From the NCBI GenBank assembly GCA_015501075.1, contig JADNYJ010000082.1, forward strand, positions 110,319-174,318: a stretch of 64,000 bases of DNA, in the 5' to 3' direction. This document shows, one piece after another, positions 23,137 to 35,061 of the stretch (position 1 is the first letter of the stretch; each line of letters starts with the position of its first letter). The position numbers and the translations under genes are program-made. This stretch comes from Gymnopilus junonius (Eukaryota; Basidiomycota; Agaricomycetes; Agaricales; Galerinaceae). The notes beneath the pieces were generated by a model. It ran no database searches. It was not told the origin of the DNA and saw only the letters and a program-made list of their open reading frames with translations.

Positions 23137-24371
23137 TTGCCATCCAATTGCCTTCCTATGCCTAGAAAACCGAACCCGCATCCCATCCAGCAGCATTATT
23201 CTGCAGATCTCAAGAAACGCGTCATCTATCAGTCATTTACCCTGCAGAAGAAGCCAACACAGATTGCCATTGACCTCAACATGTCTTTGCACATTGTACA
23301 ATGTGTCCTGGTGACTTGGAGGGAGATTGGCGAGGTCTGTAGAGATAGACGAGGGTTTGGGAGGTCTCCAATTCTCAAGAATGATGCTGTCAAGGTGCAG
23401 ACATACCAGCCTCTACTAAGCTTCATTCCCACTGATCTGTTTGCAATAGCTCATGCTTGGACTTCTGGAGCATAGCCCAGATTTGTACCTGGATGAGATT
23501 CAGGAACAGTTGGAAGAACAGCATGGTGTAGAAACTTCTCTCAGTACCATTTCGAAGATGTTGAAGTGCTTGGGAATGTCATCAAAGAAGGCACGATTTT
23601 ATGATCATCACCATGAATTTGACTCACTCTTCTTCATTCTGGCTTTCAAAAGTTGCCCAAGAGCATAGTGAAGAAGCCCAGTGTGCCTTTGTGCTTGCTG
23701 TTGGCAATGAACCTCCAGAATGGCTGGTAACTGCTGATGAGTCTGCAGTGAACATCCTGACATCATACCATCAAAACGGATGGGCGCCGAAAGGTCGACG
23801 CTCGAGAAAGCAGTCCAAATTTGTGAGGGGTACTTGGTATCTATTTCCCTATATTTTCATTCAAGTCATAACAATATTGTCTCAGCTATTCAGTTCTTCC
23901 TGCCATCACCATGGAAGGCATCATCTACAGTCACATAACGGTAGGCAGCTATGATGGAGACAAGTTTTTACATTGGTTAGCAGGTCTCCTTGAGGTCATG
24001 AACCCATATCCCGGCCCTCGGAGTGTCCTTATTCTTGACAATTGTTGCATCCACCATGTCGAAGGAGTGGAAGAGATGTGTGATGAGAGGTATTTTTCCC
24101 TGTTATGTCAAGATAATGGTTCCTTTTTGAGTGCTGATGACATTCAAGAGGTGTCAAGCTGATTTTCCTTCCACCTTATTCTCCAGACCTCAACCCTACA
24201 GAGGAGTGCTTCTCATTTATGAAGCAGTATATTCATCGACATGGCCAAGAGTTCCGCGATGCAGTTGAATTGGGAAATGAGGCAGATCCATACATATTTC
24301 TCTATGGCGCCCTCAATGAAGTAACAGCATGGCATACAACAGTGTGGTTCAAGCATTCAGGATACATGTAA
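23137..24371 (+). pseudogene. mariner/IS630-type DDE transposase
   Basis: The N-terminal helix-turn-helix reads YSADLKKRVIYQ and IGEVCRDRRG. The catalytic residues are in LVTADESAVN, SVLILDNCCIHH and PPYSPDLNPTEECF, and the end reads TVWFKHSGYM at 24371. Three introns fit GT-AG: about 23394-23451, 23839-23890 and 24091-24151. A fourth, needed between MSSKK and LSKVAQEHSEE (about 23590-23640), would begin with gc and end with gg, so its splice sites look mutated and the unspliced frame stops at 23668. The copy is therefore probably inactive although the protein is otherwise complete. Confidence 0.85.
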
Positions 24372-24645
24372 CATTATTGTAGCAATCACAGTATTTTATT
24401 TGTACAATTTTATGTTTATGAGTCATCTACGGAAGACAGCAAATTAGCGCAGTGTCAGTTCTATAAAAGCATATGAAAGTGGAAAGCGAATGAAAGCAGC
24501 GAAAACTTGATGTGTCAGTACAAGGAGTATGTGTGAATGAAACACAAACATGGTCCATGGAAAGCATACTCTAAATCTCATGTCAGAAGGAAAAAGCAAA
24601 TAAAGGTGAGGGAAAGTGTTCAGAGAAATTGCAATGATCACCAAA

Positions 24646-26479
24646 TTACTGCTTGCCATGTGAATGTTTGATGCACTGGATTTCCCTCTTGACCTCCAGT
24701 AAGATGAATTTGGCATTACCAATAGTCAATGAGAAATGCTCGCAAAGACAGGTCTCATCAAGAGCAGCAACCTCTCTGAGCATCTTGACATCTTGCTGGA
24801 TGAACCAGTCCGCTATGTCCTGAAGATCTGGTCAATCATGGTTAGCATTTGCCAACTCGCCGAAAAAGCCATAAATGCCAGGATATTGTTCCTCGCCAGG
24901 CCCCGAGTCACTTTGCAGCAATGTTGATCTATTCCGGTCTGGAAGAGATGGCTGCGGAGGACCAGCTCCCATACCTTGGGGAGGGAATGGCTGATGAAAA
25001 TAATAGGGCATAGGTGGCATGGAGTACATATTGTTCCAACCTGGAGGTTGTCCAAAGGGTCCACCAGAAGGACCCGGACCAGCTGAAGGAGCCTGAGAAC
25101 GAGAGCCTTCTGGTTAGAATGAAATTCAGTGAATAATCTGCCAGTTGGTGGCATGTGGAGAGTGACACTGTGAGTTTGTAAAGCCTTACAAAAAGTCAGC
25201 TTCTAGATCACCACTCTTTGACTGTTAGGATGGACATACCAGCACATTTGCCCAAGCCCTACACTGGGGCATTGACAAGCTTATGTGAGTACCTGTTTTG
25301 TCGATCTTGCAAAACACATCTGTCCCGCAGCACTGGCAATGAGAAAGATGGCATTGCAGTATTTCCAGCTGCTTGTCCTCGAGTTCCAGGAGGCTCAGCC
25401 CCTCCTCATCATTCTGGACATCTTCAAGGCCATAATCATCCTCGTTATCCAGGTTGAGAAGGGGAGCAGGTTTCTTCTTCTTGTTTTTTGATGCTGCCTT
25501 CGAAGCGACCTTTGCTTTTCCTCATCCCTTTTTTGTAACATGCATACGGAGTGACTCTAGATACTGGAAATGGAGTGAGGACAAAGGAGCAGGAAACAAA
25601 AATCTGGCTCACATTTTCTGGCCCAAGTTCAATGCTAACTTGGATTGTCCCCATATCATTCTGCTTTTTCTTGGCTACCTCATCCATGATCACGTCATGA
25701 CAGCCTTCCAGTCTTCCACCGTTGACAAGGAGAAAGGGTTTTGCTTTTGCTTAGCTGATGGTAGTTTGTAGAGTAAGATGGGCTTCTTCGCAATGTTGGT
25801 GCACTGTAGTGCTTCATGCACCCACTCAACAACTTCTTCAAATGAACTATTCCAGTCGATAGGGACACACTGCATAGCCTCCGAATCAGTGCAAGGAAGA
25901 ATGAAAGCAATTTCTGCATAGCAAGACATTTAGAAAGACCATAAAAGAGAGCCTAAAGTTTGACATACTTGGTTTTGGTGGAACATTTTCTTCTTCCTCA
26001 CTGTCCTCCTCGGTGGAGGCGCGCTTTGCCTTTTTCGAGGCACTAGCCTTAGTGGACGACCTTAGAACATAGAGTAAGCCTTGAATAGTATGTATATAGG
26101 CTATAACCACTTACTTAGGACCAATGACTTTCAAAACCCTTTGGCCTTTCAACAGAAGAATGGCAGCAGGCACGCTGTTGTTATCTAAATCTGAATCTGA
26201 ATCAGTGATCTCCATGACCTCCTGGACCAGAGCACTCTTTTCTGAAGATGCATCAGCATCTGGGTCATCTTCCATCTCCTGCCTCTCTTCAGCAGTCAGG
26301 GACTCCTCCTGATGTTGTGGCGTTGTGCCAGACTCTGACTCGGCACCCCTCTGAATGGTGTCATGTATGATGTTGTCAGCAGGGTGTTCAGAGGATGCAG
26401 ATGAGAGCCGTGTGGACTTCTGAGTAGCCAGAGGTTGTGCAGATGACTTTCGCTTGCATTGGTTCCATTGATCGCCCAT
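24646..26479 (-). pseudogene. Accessory gene of the mariner element, function unknown
   Basis: The gene starts at MGDQWNQCKRKS (26479) and runs through an acidic serine-rich part (EMEDDPDADASSE, VMEITDSDSD), a lysine patch KKAKRAS, then IAFILPCTDSEAMQ...IDWNSSFEEVVEWVHEAL, a basic patch KKKKPAP, a segment C-CGTDVFCKIDKTGTHI, a Pro/Met-rich part and a C-terminal helical piece ending GNAKFILLEVKREI. GT-AG introns join the first three exons. A two-base shift near 25693 breaks the middle. This layout matches a family of hypothetical proteins I recall as common in basidiomycetes. Its placement here says it belongs to the transposon; the acidic start and Cys motif hint at protein or DNA binding. 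Confidence 0.6.
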
Positions 26480-26989
26480 AGATGGTTGTGGTTCGAGATA
26501 AAGACATGCTGCATGGGACTGTGCCAGTCGCAACCTCAAATCTCTATGAATTCGCATCCTCTGACCTCAAAACTTCGCAGGGTGCTATACAAATACATAA
26601 TACACGTACACCTCGACTCTCAAGAGCCCAGGTGTACTACAAAAGATATGTGACATGTTCTAGTGGGAAATCCTACCAAAGTATGTGATCACGCGATATC
26701 AGTGCCAAGATGTTAGAATTTCTTGGTAAAAATTGGACAGGGTGCTGCGCATTAACTAGGCGATTCGAATGGTATATAATATGCGTGTATAGAGCGAGAA
26801 TTGCAAGTGTTAGAGCCTGCAGAAAATCTGCCAGCCAAAACGGTGGAATTTCAAAATTTTTGATGCCATGCCCTAAGTTCCGCAAAGGGCTGTAAAGCCA
26901 GAAATGAGATATAGCATCATTTTGAATACTATATGACCATAAAAAGGTTAAAAAACATGATTTTTTGTCATAACATATATGTAATAACA

Positions 26990-27335
26990 CCTATACTTCA
27001 TGGTATCTGTAGTATAGATTTAGCTTTCTATTATGTATTAAAGGTGCTTTACAGCTATCAATCCTATTTAACTTGATGTTTTTAATTTTTTCTGCATTTT
27101 ATAAATTTTCCTATATCAAGATATCTAATAATACAAAAAATTTGAATATAATTACTTAGAGCACTAGAAACATAGGGGGTTCATCCATAAAAGGTGATAA
27201 TTCCTCTTTTTGGATCACTTTATTACTTTTTTATACTTAGAATTATGCATCACCTTAATTAAGGCTGAAAAGACTATAATTTGCTTAAAAGTTATGACAT
27301 TCCCTCTCAGTCCCAGGGACCAGTCCCCAGGACTG
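26990..27335. repeat. Left copy of a long inverted repeat pair
   Basis: Sequence from about 26990 to 27335, with words such as attaaaggtgctttacagct and ttaattaaggctgaaaagac, returns in inverted form at about 30195-30500. The copy belongs to the right arm of the element ending at 27502. Confidence 0.75.
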
Positions 27336-27502
27336 ATGTTGATCCCAGGGAATATTGACCTAGGGAATGAGTAAATTTTTAGCAAAGCAATCTAAGCTCA
27401 TTTTCTATGGTTTTAAAATGTACTTGTGTTTTTGAGAATCCCCCAAATTATAGGGAAATCCCCGGAATCCCTAGGGTATCACAGGGGGATTGATAAGACC
27501 TC

Positions 27503-28462
27503 AGGAGCTAGGGCAAAAGTTCAAAATGAATCCATGGTGTGATTAGAGAAAGGTACTTCTGTACATAGGAATACCTTGTATGAGCATCTTGGGAAGGCAT
27601 CTGGAGTTCATTTGTTCTGGGTTGGTTGAATATAGAACCATCATATTATATACACAATGACACCCTCAAGGACAATGCAATGCAAGGACCAGAACTTCCA
27701 TCTTTAGAACAAAACTATGGCCAATCACTAAGGAGTGAAAGGTTTACTTTGGAAGTTCTACTCATTACTTGATAAACTCCCTTTGAACTCTTGCACTGTA
27801 TTGTGGTTCATCAATGTCCTTTGTTTTCCTGATTAATGTGACTTATTCAGTACCTCATACTTAAGCAGGATGGAGGCAATATCAATCCAATCATTGATTT
27901 TAATGGAGTGTGGATCTCAAGAAGGAAATTTAAATGGTTTCAGTGTCCAGTCATGGTGAGAGAACAAGAGGGACTTCTGAGAATTTATATTCTCCTTGTC
28001 TTTTATACATCCAGAAAACCTGAATTTTTTGGATTCAACTCATTGTTGGAGATGACTTATGCTGAGTTGAAAGGTTCAACCCTACCCATGATTTGGACAA
28101 CCTATGATTGAAGCTATCTCTGGCAACACATCCCACACTACTGCTAGCCCATCTCTCAACTACTGCTGCCTGTACCTATGAAAGATGACAAGGCTAGAAT
28201 CAGAGTGACAAAGTTGATTTATATTATTCTGCAGGAGCACAAGAAGTACATTAATTGTACATTGAGGGCTGCTCCAGACTCATGCAGATAATATTTTGCA
28301 GAAGAGAAGTATGAAGCTTTGGGGTAGTAAGTTGGAGGCAGTCACTACTATTTGGGGATATAGTGCTTCTAGTTCAGCTTCTTCTGATTCTCCTTCTGGA
28401 GGACCTAGTACATTGTCTTATTCTGATTGTTTCAAATGTTTGTGTGCTAATCAATTTTTACA
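27503..28462. other. Stretch with only weak coding signals
   Basis: AT-rich, CpG-poor sequence. A 67-codon plus-strand frame (27908-28111) lies directly upstream of the kinase fragment and might be an earlier exon of the same gene, but it has no motif I can name. Many stops surround it. Confidence 0.35.
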
Positions 28463-28740
28463 GCTACCTTCAAGTGCATGCAAGGCAGACTGATTGGGGA
28501 AGGAATGTATAATCATGTCTATCTTACTTTGAATGTGATGATGGGAGAGATGATTGCTGTGAAGCAAGTTAAACTCCATCAAACTACCAGTGATAAGGAT
28601 GATTCCTGACAACACATGGTTGATCAAGCTTTGAAGATAGAGAATGAGATATTGCAGGATCTGGACTATCCACATATTGTGCAATACCTCAAATTGTAGA
28701 GGCACCTTCCAATCCATTGATGGCTTTGCTCAAGGTTCAA
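28463..28740 (+). pseudogene. Protein kinase fragment, MAPKKK-like
   Basis: After an intron-like acceptor (tttttacag), the reading gives GRLIGEGMYNHVYLTLN, a glycine-rich ATP loop, then GEMIAVKQVKLHQ with the VAVK-type lysine, and later ALKIENEILQDLDYPHIVQY, the alphaC Glu and the HPHIV strand. These are kinase subdomains I to IV in the right order and most resemble fungal Ste11/Bck1-type kinases. A TGA interrupts it after KDDS and nothing of the catalytic loop follows. It lies between two long inverted repeats, so it may be a host gene piece carried by an element, or a relic of a repeated kinase family. Confidence 0.6.
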
Positions 28741-30190
28741 TGTGCAGGTCTTCTATGCCCAAGCTTGTAGCTTGATCTATACAACTGTCCATCATACTAC
28801 AGCTATGGCCTGCATGGGTAGCAATTGTCCCACTGTGACTGTCCTTTCCACAAAATCTGCCAGCTTTCATAGGTTTCTTTCTATGCATGGTCTTCCTAGG
28901 ATCAGCAAATCTTTCTCTTTGTTGCCAACATTATCTATTTTGTCTAAAGGGTATACTACTTTAATTATTATAAATATATTGAAAGTTGAAATGTTGAACC
29001 TCTTCCAAAGCTCAAAGAGGAAACATGAGGAAAGATAAAACAACAGGTTGATGACCAAAAGTTTATACTTCTTATTTTTAACTGTCATTGCATTGCAACA
29101 TAATCTTGGTAAAGGGATAGAGTAAAGCTATGATTAGCAATATATGGGAATTAACATCTAACTTTGTAATATAGGCTCTACCCTCTGCCCTTCCCAATAA
29201 GGCAATATTTGACTTCCCACCTGTCATATCTTGTGCCTGACTACCCAAACAGGAAGGCCACAGGGTGGGCTTCCCTTTTCAATAAGGCAATATTTTGCAA
29301 ACTCAAAGTTGATTAATTAGATCATGTATAAGGTACTCACTTAAGGAAGATCAAGTGCACCTTCCAACATGTCCTTCTCCATCAGTGGAAACATTTCAAC
29401 TAGGACATGCCTTTTCTGATGATATGGCTTTTACACACATCAGATTATGATAGATGAATTAAGCTTGAAGAACTATCCTTTTCATATTCATTATAGAAAT
29501 CTTGAAGATGTGGGTGTACTGTTTTGCTTAGAACATGAACTGGAGCAGTTATTATACTCTATTCCCAAGCTCAAACAGCTCAGTCTACCAATAATCAAAA
29601 CCTCACTATTCACATTGACACATTCTTTAGTCTTCATAATTCAATCATGATAGTTCTCTAGGTGGAGCCCAGTAGTGCTGAGCTCAGTTTATTATAATAG
29701 ATGCTAGGTTATATAATAGAATTTTGTATTCTTAGTCCATAGGCCTTCTGAGTAATTTGGTATACCATTGCTTATATATAAAGAATATGAAGACCAGTGA
29801 AGGACTCCACTCTCTTCACCAATGGGTTTTGGAAATGGTATCATTCCAAAAAAGGATCCCACAAATGATGTCATAGTCTTAGTTTTGTTTATAATAACCC
29901 TTATAGATATAAGTATAATATGAAATTTTGGATCATATCAATCACAGGGGGATCAATAACACCTTGTTCAATAGGTTCAATGAGTTCAATGGGTTCAGTG
30001 GGTGCAGTGGGTGCAGCAGGTTCAGTGGGTTCATGTTGGATATTTGTTCTGCTATCATTGTTATCATTTTTGCCATCTTCATCACCATCATCACTATTAC
30101 TCACTGTGATACTTGATGATGCTGTAGTATCCAACATTGTAGTTGGTGACCTTGAAGAACAGCTTTCATATGATATAGGACTAGCTGCTG
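28741..30190. other. Decayed stretch with a short tandem repeat
   Basis: No recognisable gene. A run of 9-base units of the type ggttcagtg lies at about 29965-30035; in the minus frame 29901-30206 it would encode a Pro/Glu/Thr/Ala repeat. At 29942-29966 the sequence cacagggggatcaataacac resembles the right tips of the KDZ-type elements, so an element end may lie here. Confidence 0.4.
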
Positions 30191-30194
30191 CTGC

Positions 30195-30500
30195 CAGAAT
30201 TGGCATTCCCCAGGACTAAGGGAAATGTCATAACTTCTAATCAAATTATAGTCTTTTCAGCCTTAATTAAAATGATATATATTTCTAAGTACAAAAAAGT
30301 AATAAAATGATCCAAAAAGAGGAATTATTACCTTGTTTGAAAGAACCTCTTATGTTTCTAGTGCTCTATGTAATTATAATAAAATTTCTTGTATTATAAG
30401 ATATATCTAGGTATAGAAAGAATTATAAAATCTAGAAAAAATTAGAAACATCAAGTTGAATATGATTGACAGCTGTGAAGCACCTTTAATACACTATGGA
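30195..30500. repeat. Right copy of the long inverted repeat pair
   Basis: This is the reverse-complement partner of 26990-27335, about 2.85 kb away, with scattered substitutions and small indels. It looks like an inverted, truncated copy of the same element arm. Confidence 0.75.
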
Positions 30501-31736
30501 AAATCCAGCCAGCTCATGTTATTTGTCCACCATCCTTACCAATCTTCAACCTGGCTATTGAAGACTAGTTTGGGCATCCTTCAGGGTGTCATCTTTTGCT
30601 AGAGGTACTTCTTACATCACTGATGAGGTTGCAGAACTTGTAATGGTCACAGTCTCAGACACCATCTTGGAGACATTTTTGAAGTTTGAAGGTGAGTATC
30701 TCAGAAAATTTCTTAGTGTTTGACTAATACTATTTTCTTTAGTGGAGCTTAATGCCTAGGTGGAGAAACCTAATGTAAGTACATTTTTTTTCTTTGAATT
30801 TGAATTCAGAATGATGTAGATGATAAATTTACTTTTGAGTGCCCATTCGAGATTATGCATGCATGCAAGAGGGGTAGTAAAGGATTACTTGCAACTTAGG
30901 ACAGGTGAACAGGACAATGTCAATAACATTTTGGCTAATTCACACAAGAAAGCTATTCTAATCCAACATCAGAAAGTCTTGCACTAGCTGAAGCCTCCAC
31001 AGAGACTGATCAGCATGTTCTTAATTTCTAATTTTACTACCAGAGTTTTTTTAACAGTTGTAACAATAGGCCTGGGTCCAAAGATGGCAAAATCCATATG
31101 CAGAGCATATAGTCAACCTTTTCTTTTTCATGAATAATGGGATCAGAATGCAATTCCACACAAAATTTCAGGTTGATGGGCATAAGAACCTGATGCTGTT
31201 AGGCCATGTTTACATTCATCCCTTCTTTATCTTTTAGTTATTTTTAAAGCTAAAACCCAATCCAGCTGCATGAGTGTCTGTGTGAGTGGGAAACTAGTGT
31301 ATATATGAAGACAAAGTCAAACTTAGACCAGATGGGGGCCAGGTACTATGCTATGCAGTGCATTCTGGATGATAAAGAAAAGATGAGTGATTGTTGCTGA
31401 TGAACACCTGACTGCTAAACACCAATGAACAGAGCAGTGCCAATCAAGGGAGAAGCCTGGATTTGATGCTAAGAAAAAGTCTGTGCTACTGCAGAATATT
31501 GTTCTGAAGGATTCAAGGCTGTGCAAGGTATGACATGGTGAATCACTAATATTACACTCCAATGAACATGTCCTGTGGAGCAAGTGTGGCTGGATGTTTC
31601 TGTCAAATACATCTGGTAATATGAAAGAGGGGGGTTGATGTTAAGACCTTGAGGATGTGTGAGACTCTAATCAGAAACACAACTTCATACAGAAATATTA
31701 TACTGATGTTCTGAAGGACAGTGAGGCCTCCTGTGT
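30501..31736. other. Stretch without recognisable gene
   Basis: CpG-poor sequence with interrupted short frames on both strands. Some intron-like gtgagt/tag pairs are present near 30690-30740, but no domain can be named. Confidence 0.35.
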
Positions 31737-32737
31737 TTAGAAGGAGGAGGATATTGAATATTGCAGATACATAGCATACAATTTCAAAGTGGAAAGAATG
31801 TTTACAAAGGATGATCCCTCCACATGAGAAAATGTTAATGTTACTGAGATGCAGTTCTTGTAAGCCTGGATGCACTCACAAACCTTCTGCCTGCACTCAT
31901 AAAATGCCTTCACATCCACTACCAATTCTTCCACTTCCACCACCAGATCCTCCATTTTCCTGATCATCTCCCTACATGTGACCTTCCCATTCATCCTCCT
32001 TTTCCTATGCACCTCCTGCAACTTTCCAACATGCAAAATCATGTTCTTCTCCTGCCCTCCCTTGCTCCCTTCACCAGACTCCAATGCTTCTTCACCACCC
32101 TCATCCAACCCTGTAACCCTGGTAGGCCCAGGACAATGGGTAACCCAGACTTCACCCATTGCCTCCTCCTCCTCTTCCTGGCTCCCATTCCTGGAGTCCA
32201 AATTGTCTCCATCTTACCATTGTGACCTGCCCAAACCTAACAACCTTGCCAGATTTGCTGGCACAGGCCACTTCCTCCCACTGAACAAGCACTTGACATG
32301 TTTTTGTTTGCATGCTATGCAGGCATTTCCTTCGATGCAGCATTCACATTGCCTTCCAGCCTTGGAGCAAGTACTGCATATGTCATCACCCACCTTCCTC
32401 TTTTTGGAAGTTGATTCTAGAAGAAAGTTGGTCAAAAGAGTTCAGATGAGAAAAGAATGCACATACCAGTCCCCACCTCCATCACTGCCTCTGCCTCTTC
32501 CTCCTCTGCCTCCATCTCCTGCCCATCCTCCTGTTCCTCACTCTCCTCCATTTCCATCACCATTTCTGCCTCTGCCTCCAGTATTTCAACCTGCCATGTC
32601 TGCACTGTGAGTGCATTTGCACTCATAACTTCATAGTGGAGCTTGTTGTCACTGAATTCTGCCAACATGCATTGGACTTCTTCTTCACTGCCAGAGAGAG
32701 TCAAATGCATGTTAATGTTGAAGGAGGAAGAAGACAT
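31737..32737 (-). CDS. Intact-looking three-exon gene with Zn2Cys6 spacing
   Basis: Exons 32467-32737, 32218-32416 and 31737-32190 join in frame through GT-AG introns of 50 and 27 bases, giving about 307 codons. The second intron is very short, so that splice is less sure. The N-terminus reads MSSSSFNINMHLTLSGSEEE and is followed by a Met/Glu-rich acidic stretch. The middle has CSTCSKAGRQC, eight residues, then CIACKQKHVKC, which is exactly the CX2CX6C-X8-CX2CX6C spacing of fungal zinc binuclear cluster DNA-binding domains. A charged C-terminal part with a coiled-coil look (REMIRKMEDLVVEVEELV) follows. It could be a transcription factor or a repeat-family protein. The lack of stops is unusual among its decayed neighbours. 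Confidence 0.55.
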
Positions 32738-35061
32738 TGGAAGCAAGTGGTGTGGGGTATTGGTGTTGGTGGTGGTAGGAGCAGTGAAAAAAACTTTAAA
32801 GTCAATGACAGCCAAATAACAGCAAATCCCTGAGATCACATGATGCTGATCACAACATTTGGTAGCTCAAATTGCCTACCATCCACCTCTGACCCAAGGC
32901 CTGTTTGAAAGCCTTTAATGACTGTATAATAATGTAGTGATACCTAAATTCCTGTAGATTATACCCCAACAATGAATATAGTGACCTTATCCTCAGCATT
33001 TCAATAGTCAGTCTTTTGCCCAACCACATTATGACATGAACATAGTCTGCACCATTTGAACATTCAGTCTTTTGCAGGACCATGATTTGACTGATGGTAT
33101 TTTAACTTCCCCTGAGACTGTGTGGTTGAAATAACTTCCAATGAAATATCCTACAATCAAATGAAACATAGAACGTAGTCTGCAATACCACACATGCATA
33201 CAGAATATAATAGAAGGACATGACCAACCTATGTATATCCTGACCCTCTCTTACTGCCATATATTACACAGACCTTTAAATATTCTAACAGTGGGTTGTG
33301 ACACTCTTCCCAAGTCAGTAGAGTTCATATATAGTGTCCCTGAAGCTATAGAGCTTCCAGAGAATATACTTAACCACCCCAGTGGTAACAACTTCCCCAC
33401 CCTCTCCAACCAAAGATATTCAGGGATGCACAAACAACTTTGTAATGTCTATTACTGATATCTAGAAATGTAATGGAGTGTAAAATGACCAATTTATAAG
33501 CCTCAGAGTGTTCAGGGAATATAGTCATGCTGTGCCTCCTCCTCCTCCCTCCTCCTTGGTATCTCAAGAATGGGACCGCTGTTTTCACTAGTTTTTTGCA
33601 CAGTACATCCTATTGAATATCAAATCAATTGTAGATACTCAAAATTGAAAACTTTTAGGACAGATAAAAGATCTAATCCTTTATAGATACTACTAATTGG
33701 CAAACAATGTCAAAGACAGTGATTTAATCTATCCTGGGATTAAGTGCCTATGCCATATGTAGAATAGATCTTATGCTTTGAGTGTGCTAGATGGAGGGGC
33801 CGGCAACAATAATCAAATAATTCAAATTATCTCAATCAACATTGAAGCTCCAACAGCTGCCCATGCCGAACTTTCCAGTTGGTCAACCATGATCAAAGTT
33901 GAACTCTCCAGTTCGGAATTGACTGCACCCATGCTGCTCTGCTGAGTCTCAACTAAAATTCCAACCAAGACTCAAATGAACCTCAAATGAAATCCAACTG
34001 GCCTACTCTGAGCAACCCTAATAGCTGGTAAGTTAAGGGAAGACTAAACACCTACTCCATTACCATAACAAAATCTGAGGGCACGGAGATCTTGTTTTTA
34101 TTAAAAAACTCAATACAGAGCTTGTCCTGAAACAGCATGCTAATGTCTTTTGATTTGCAATCAAAAATGGCAGAGCTTACACCAGTAGTGGACTCCAAAG
34201 TTCTGATACACTGGCTAACATAGAACTTGTTTCTAAGTTAGCAACCTTGATTATAATACAAGATGGATGCACCTACTTTATACACTGAGCATGCTGGTTG
34301 GTTGAGTAATATATACTCTGAATATACTGCCAAAAGCTGCAACTTACAAGCAAGCTGGGATTCATCTCCAAGCCCAGGCAGGGGGTTTTGTTGCAGAAGT
34401 GGAACACAAGCTGAAAAAACAAAAAGTTGAGTTAAAATGCAAATAGGCTCTCCCCACAGACTCACAGAATGGGTTAGTACAGTTTTGAGCTAGAATACCT
34501 CCTAATCAAAGAGGCCTTTTATTTTCTGTCCTGCTATTAAAATTTATTTACTTACCATCATGCAGTCCAATTTGCTCAGAAAGAGAAGGGGTAGGATCAT
34601 ATACCTTAGTGTAAGGGATTTCATATTCCTGCCTGCAGAAATTGTAGAAGTAAACAGTTTAGAAAAGTAAAAGAATTTTCTTGGCAGAGACTTACAATGC
34701 ACATTTTGCCTAGGTACCCAAGACCATCTGAAGCTGAGGGCACCTATTAGGATTGAGCTAGTTATTTAAAATTCCTTTTGCATTCTCTTTAAAAATTTCT
34801 TCATAAGCTCCTTGCTCAAAGGAGAATCTTGCTTTTTGGGTAATGCAGTAGTCTAGACCTCCCTCAACCTAAGCTTGCTGCAGGTCAGATTTGTCAATAG
34901 AAATTATTTAACTAGCATACCACTGTGGCTTCTAGAGCTACAACAAAAATACTAAAAACTTGCCCAGAATCAACAATGTGCTCCCTGTTCTTTATGAGAC
35001 CATCACAAAGCATAGTGTAGATACTCTTGTGATCCCATCACCCACATTCTCCCTTCTCAAA
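32738..35061. other. Stretch without recognisable gene
   Basis: Short frames on both strands, none with a known domain. A segment at about 33795-34020 contains a few CpG sites and repeated words (ccagttggtcaacc, ctccagttcgg) that could belong to a small element, but I find no convincing ends. Confidence 0.3.

Larger units (their letters stand above)
22689..26892. mobile_element. Two-gene Tc1/mariner element with about 420-bp terminal inverted repeats
   Basis: Left repeat 22689 to about 23118 and right repeat about 26473-26892 are reverse complements with scattered changes. The tips read cagccctttgcgg and ccgcaaagggctg, with TA on both sides (22687-22688, 26893-26894). Two genes face each other: the transposase from the left (plus) and an accessory gene from the right (minus). 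Each begins just inside its repeat, so both promoters probably lie in the duplicated repeat. Confidence 0.88.
22601..27502. mobile_element. Outer DNA element sharing tips with the KDZ-type element, split by mariner
   Basis: The left tip tagtactttctagtccccct and the right tip (reversed) gaggtcttatcaatccccct closely match the two tips of the element at 13601-15232. Next to each tip are palindromic words such as ccctagggattcc. The inside is only about 80 bp at the left plus 610 bp at the right, because a 4.2-kb mariner element fills the middle. No clean 8-bp duplication is visible (ggaaattc against aggagcta), so the two tips may not be an original pair. Confidence 0.5.

Noticed and set aside
22593..27510. 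An 8-bp target duplication for the element at 22601-27502
   Set aside because: ggaaattc and aggagcta share too few positions; I could not support the pairing of the two tips.
32460..32600. Plus-strand Ser/Pro-rich ORF at 31978-32610
   Set aside because: It is the antisense shadow of the acidic minus-strand exons of the Zn2Cys6-spaced gene.
33795..34020. Possible small element with ends ggggccggcaac and gttgctcagag
   Set aside because: The two ends do not match well and no flanking duplication was found.
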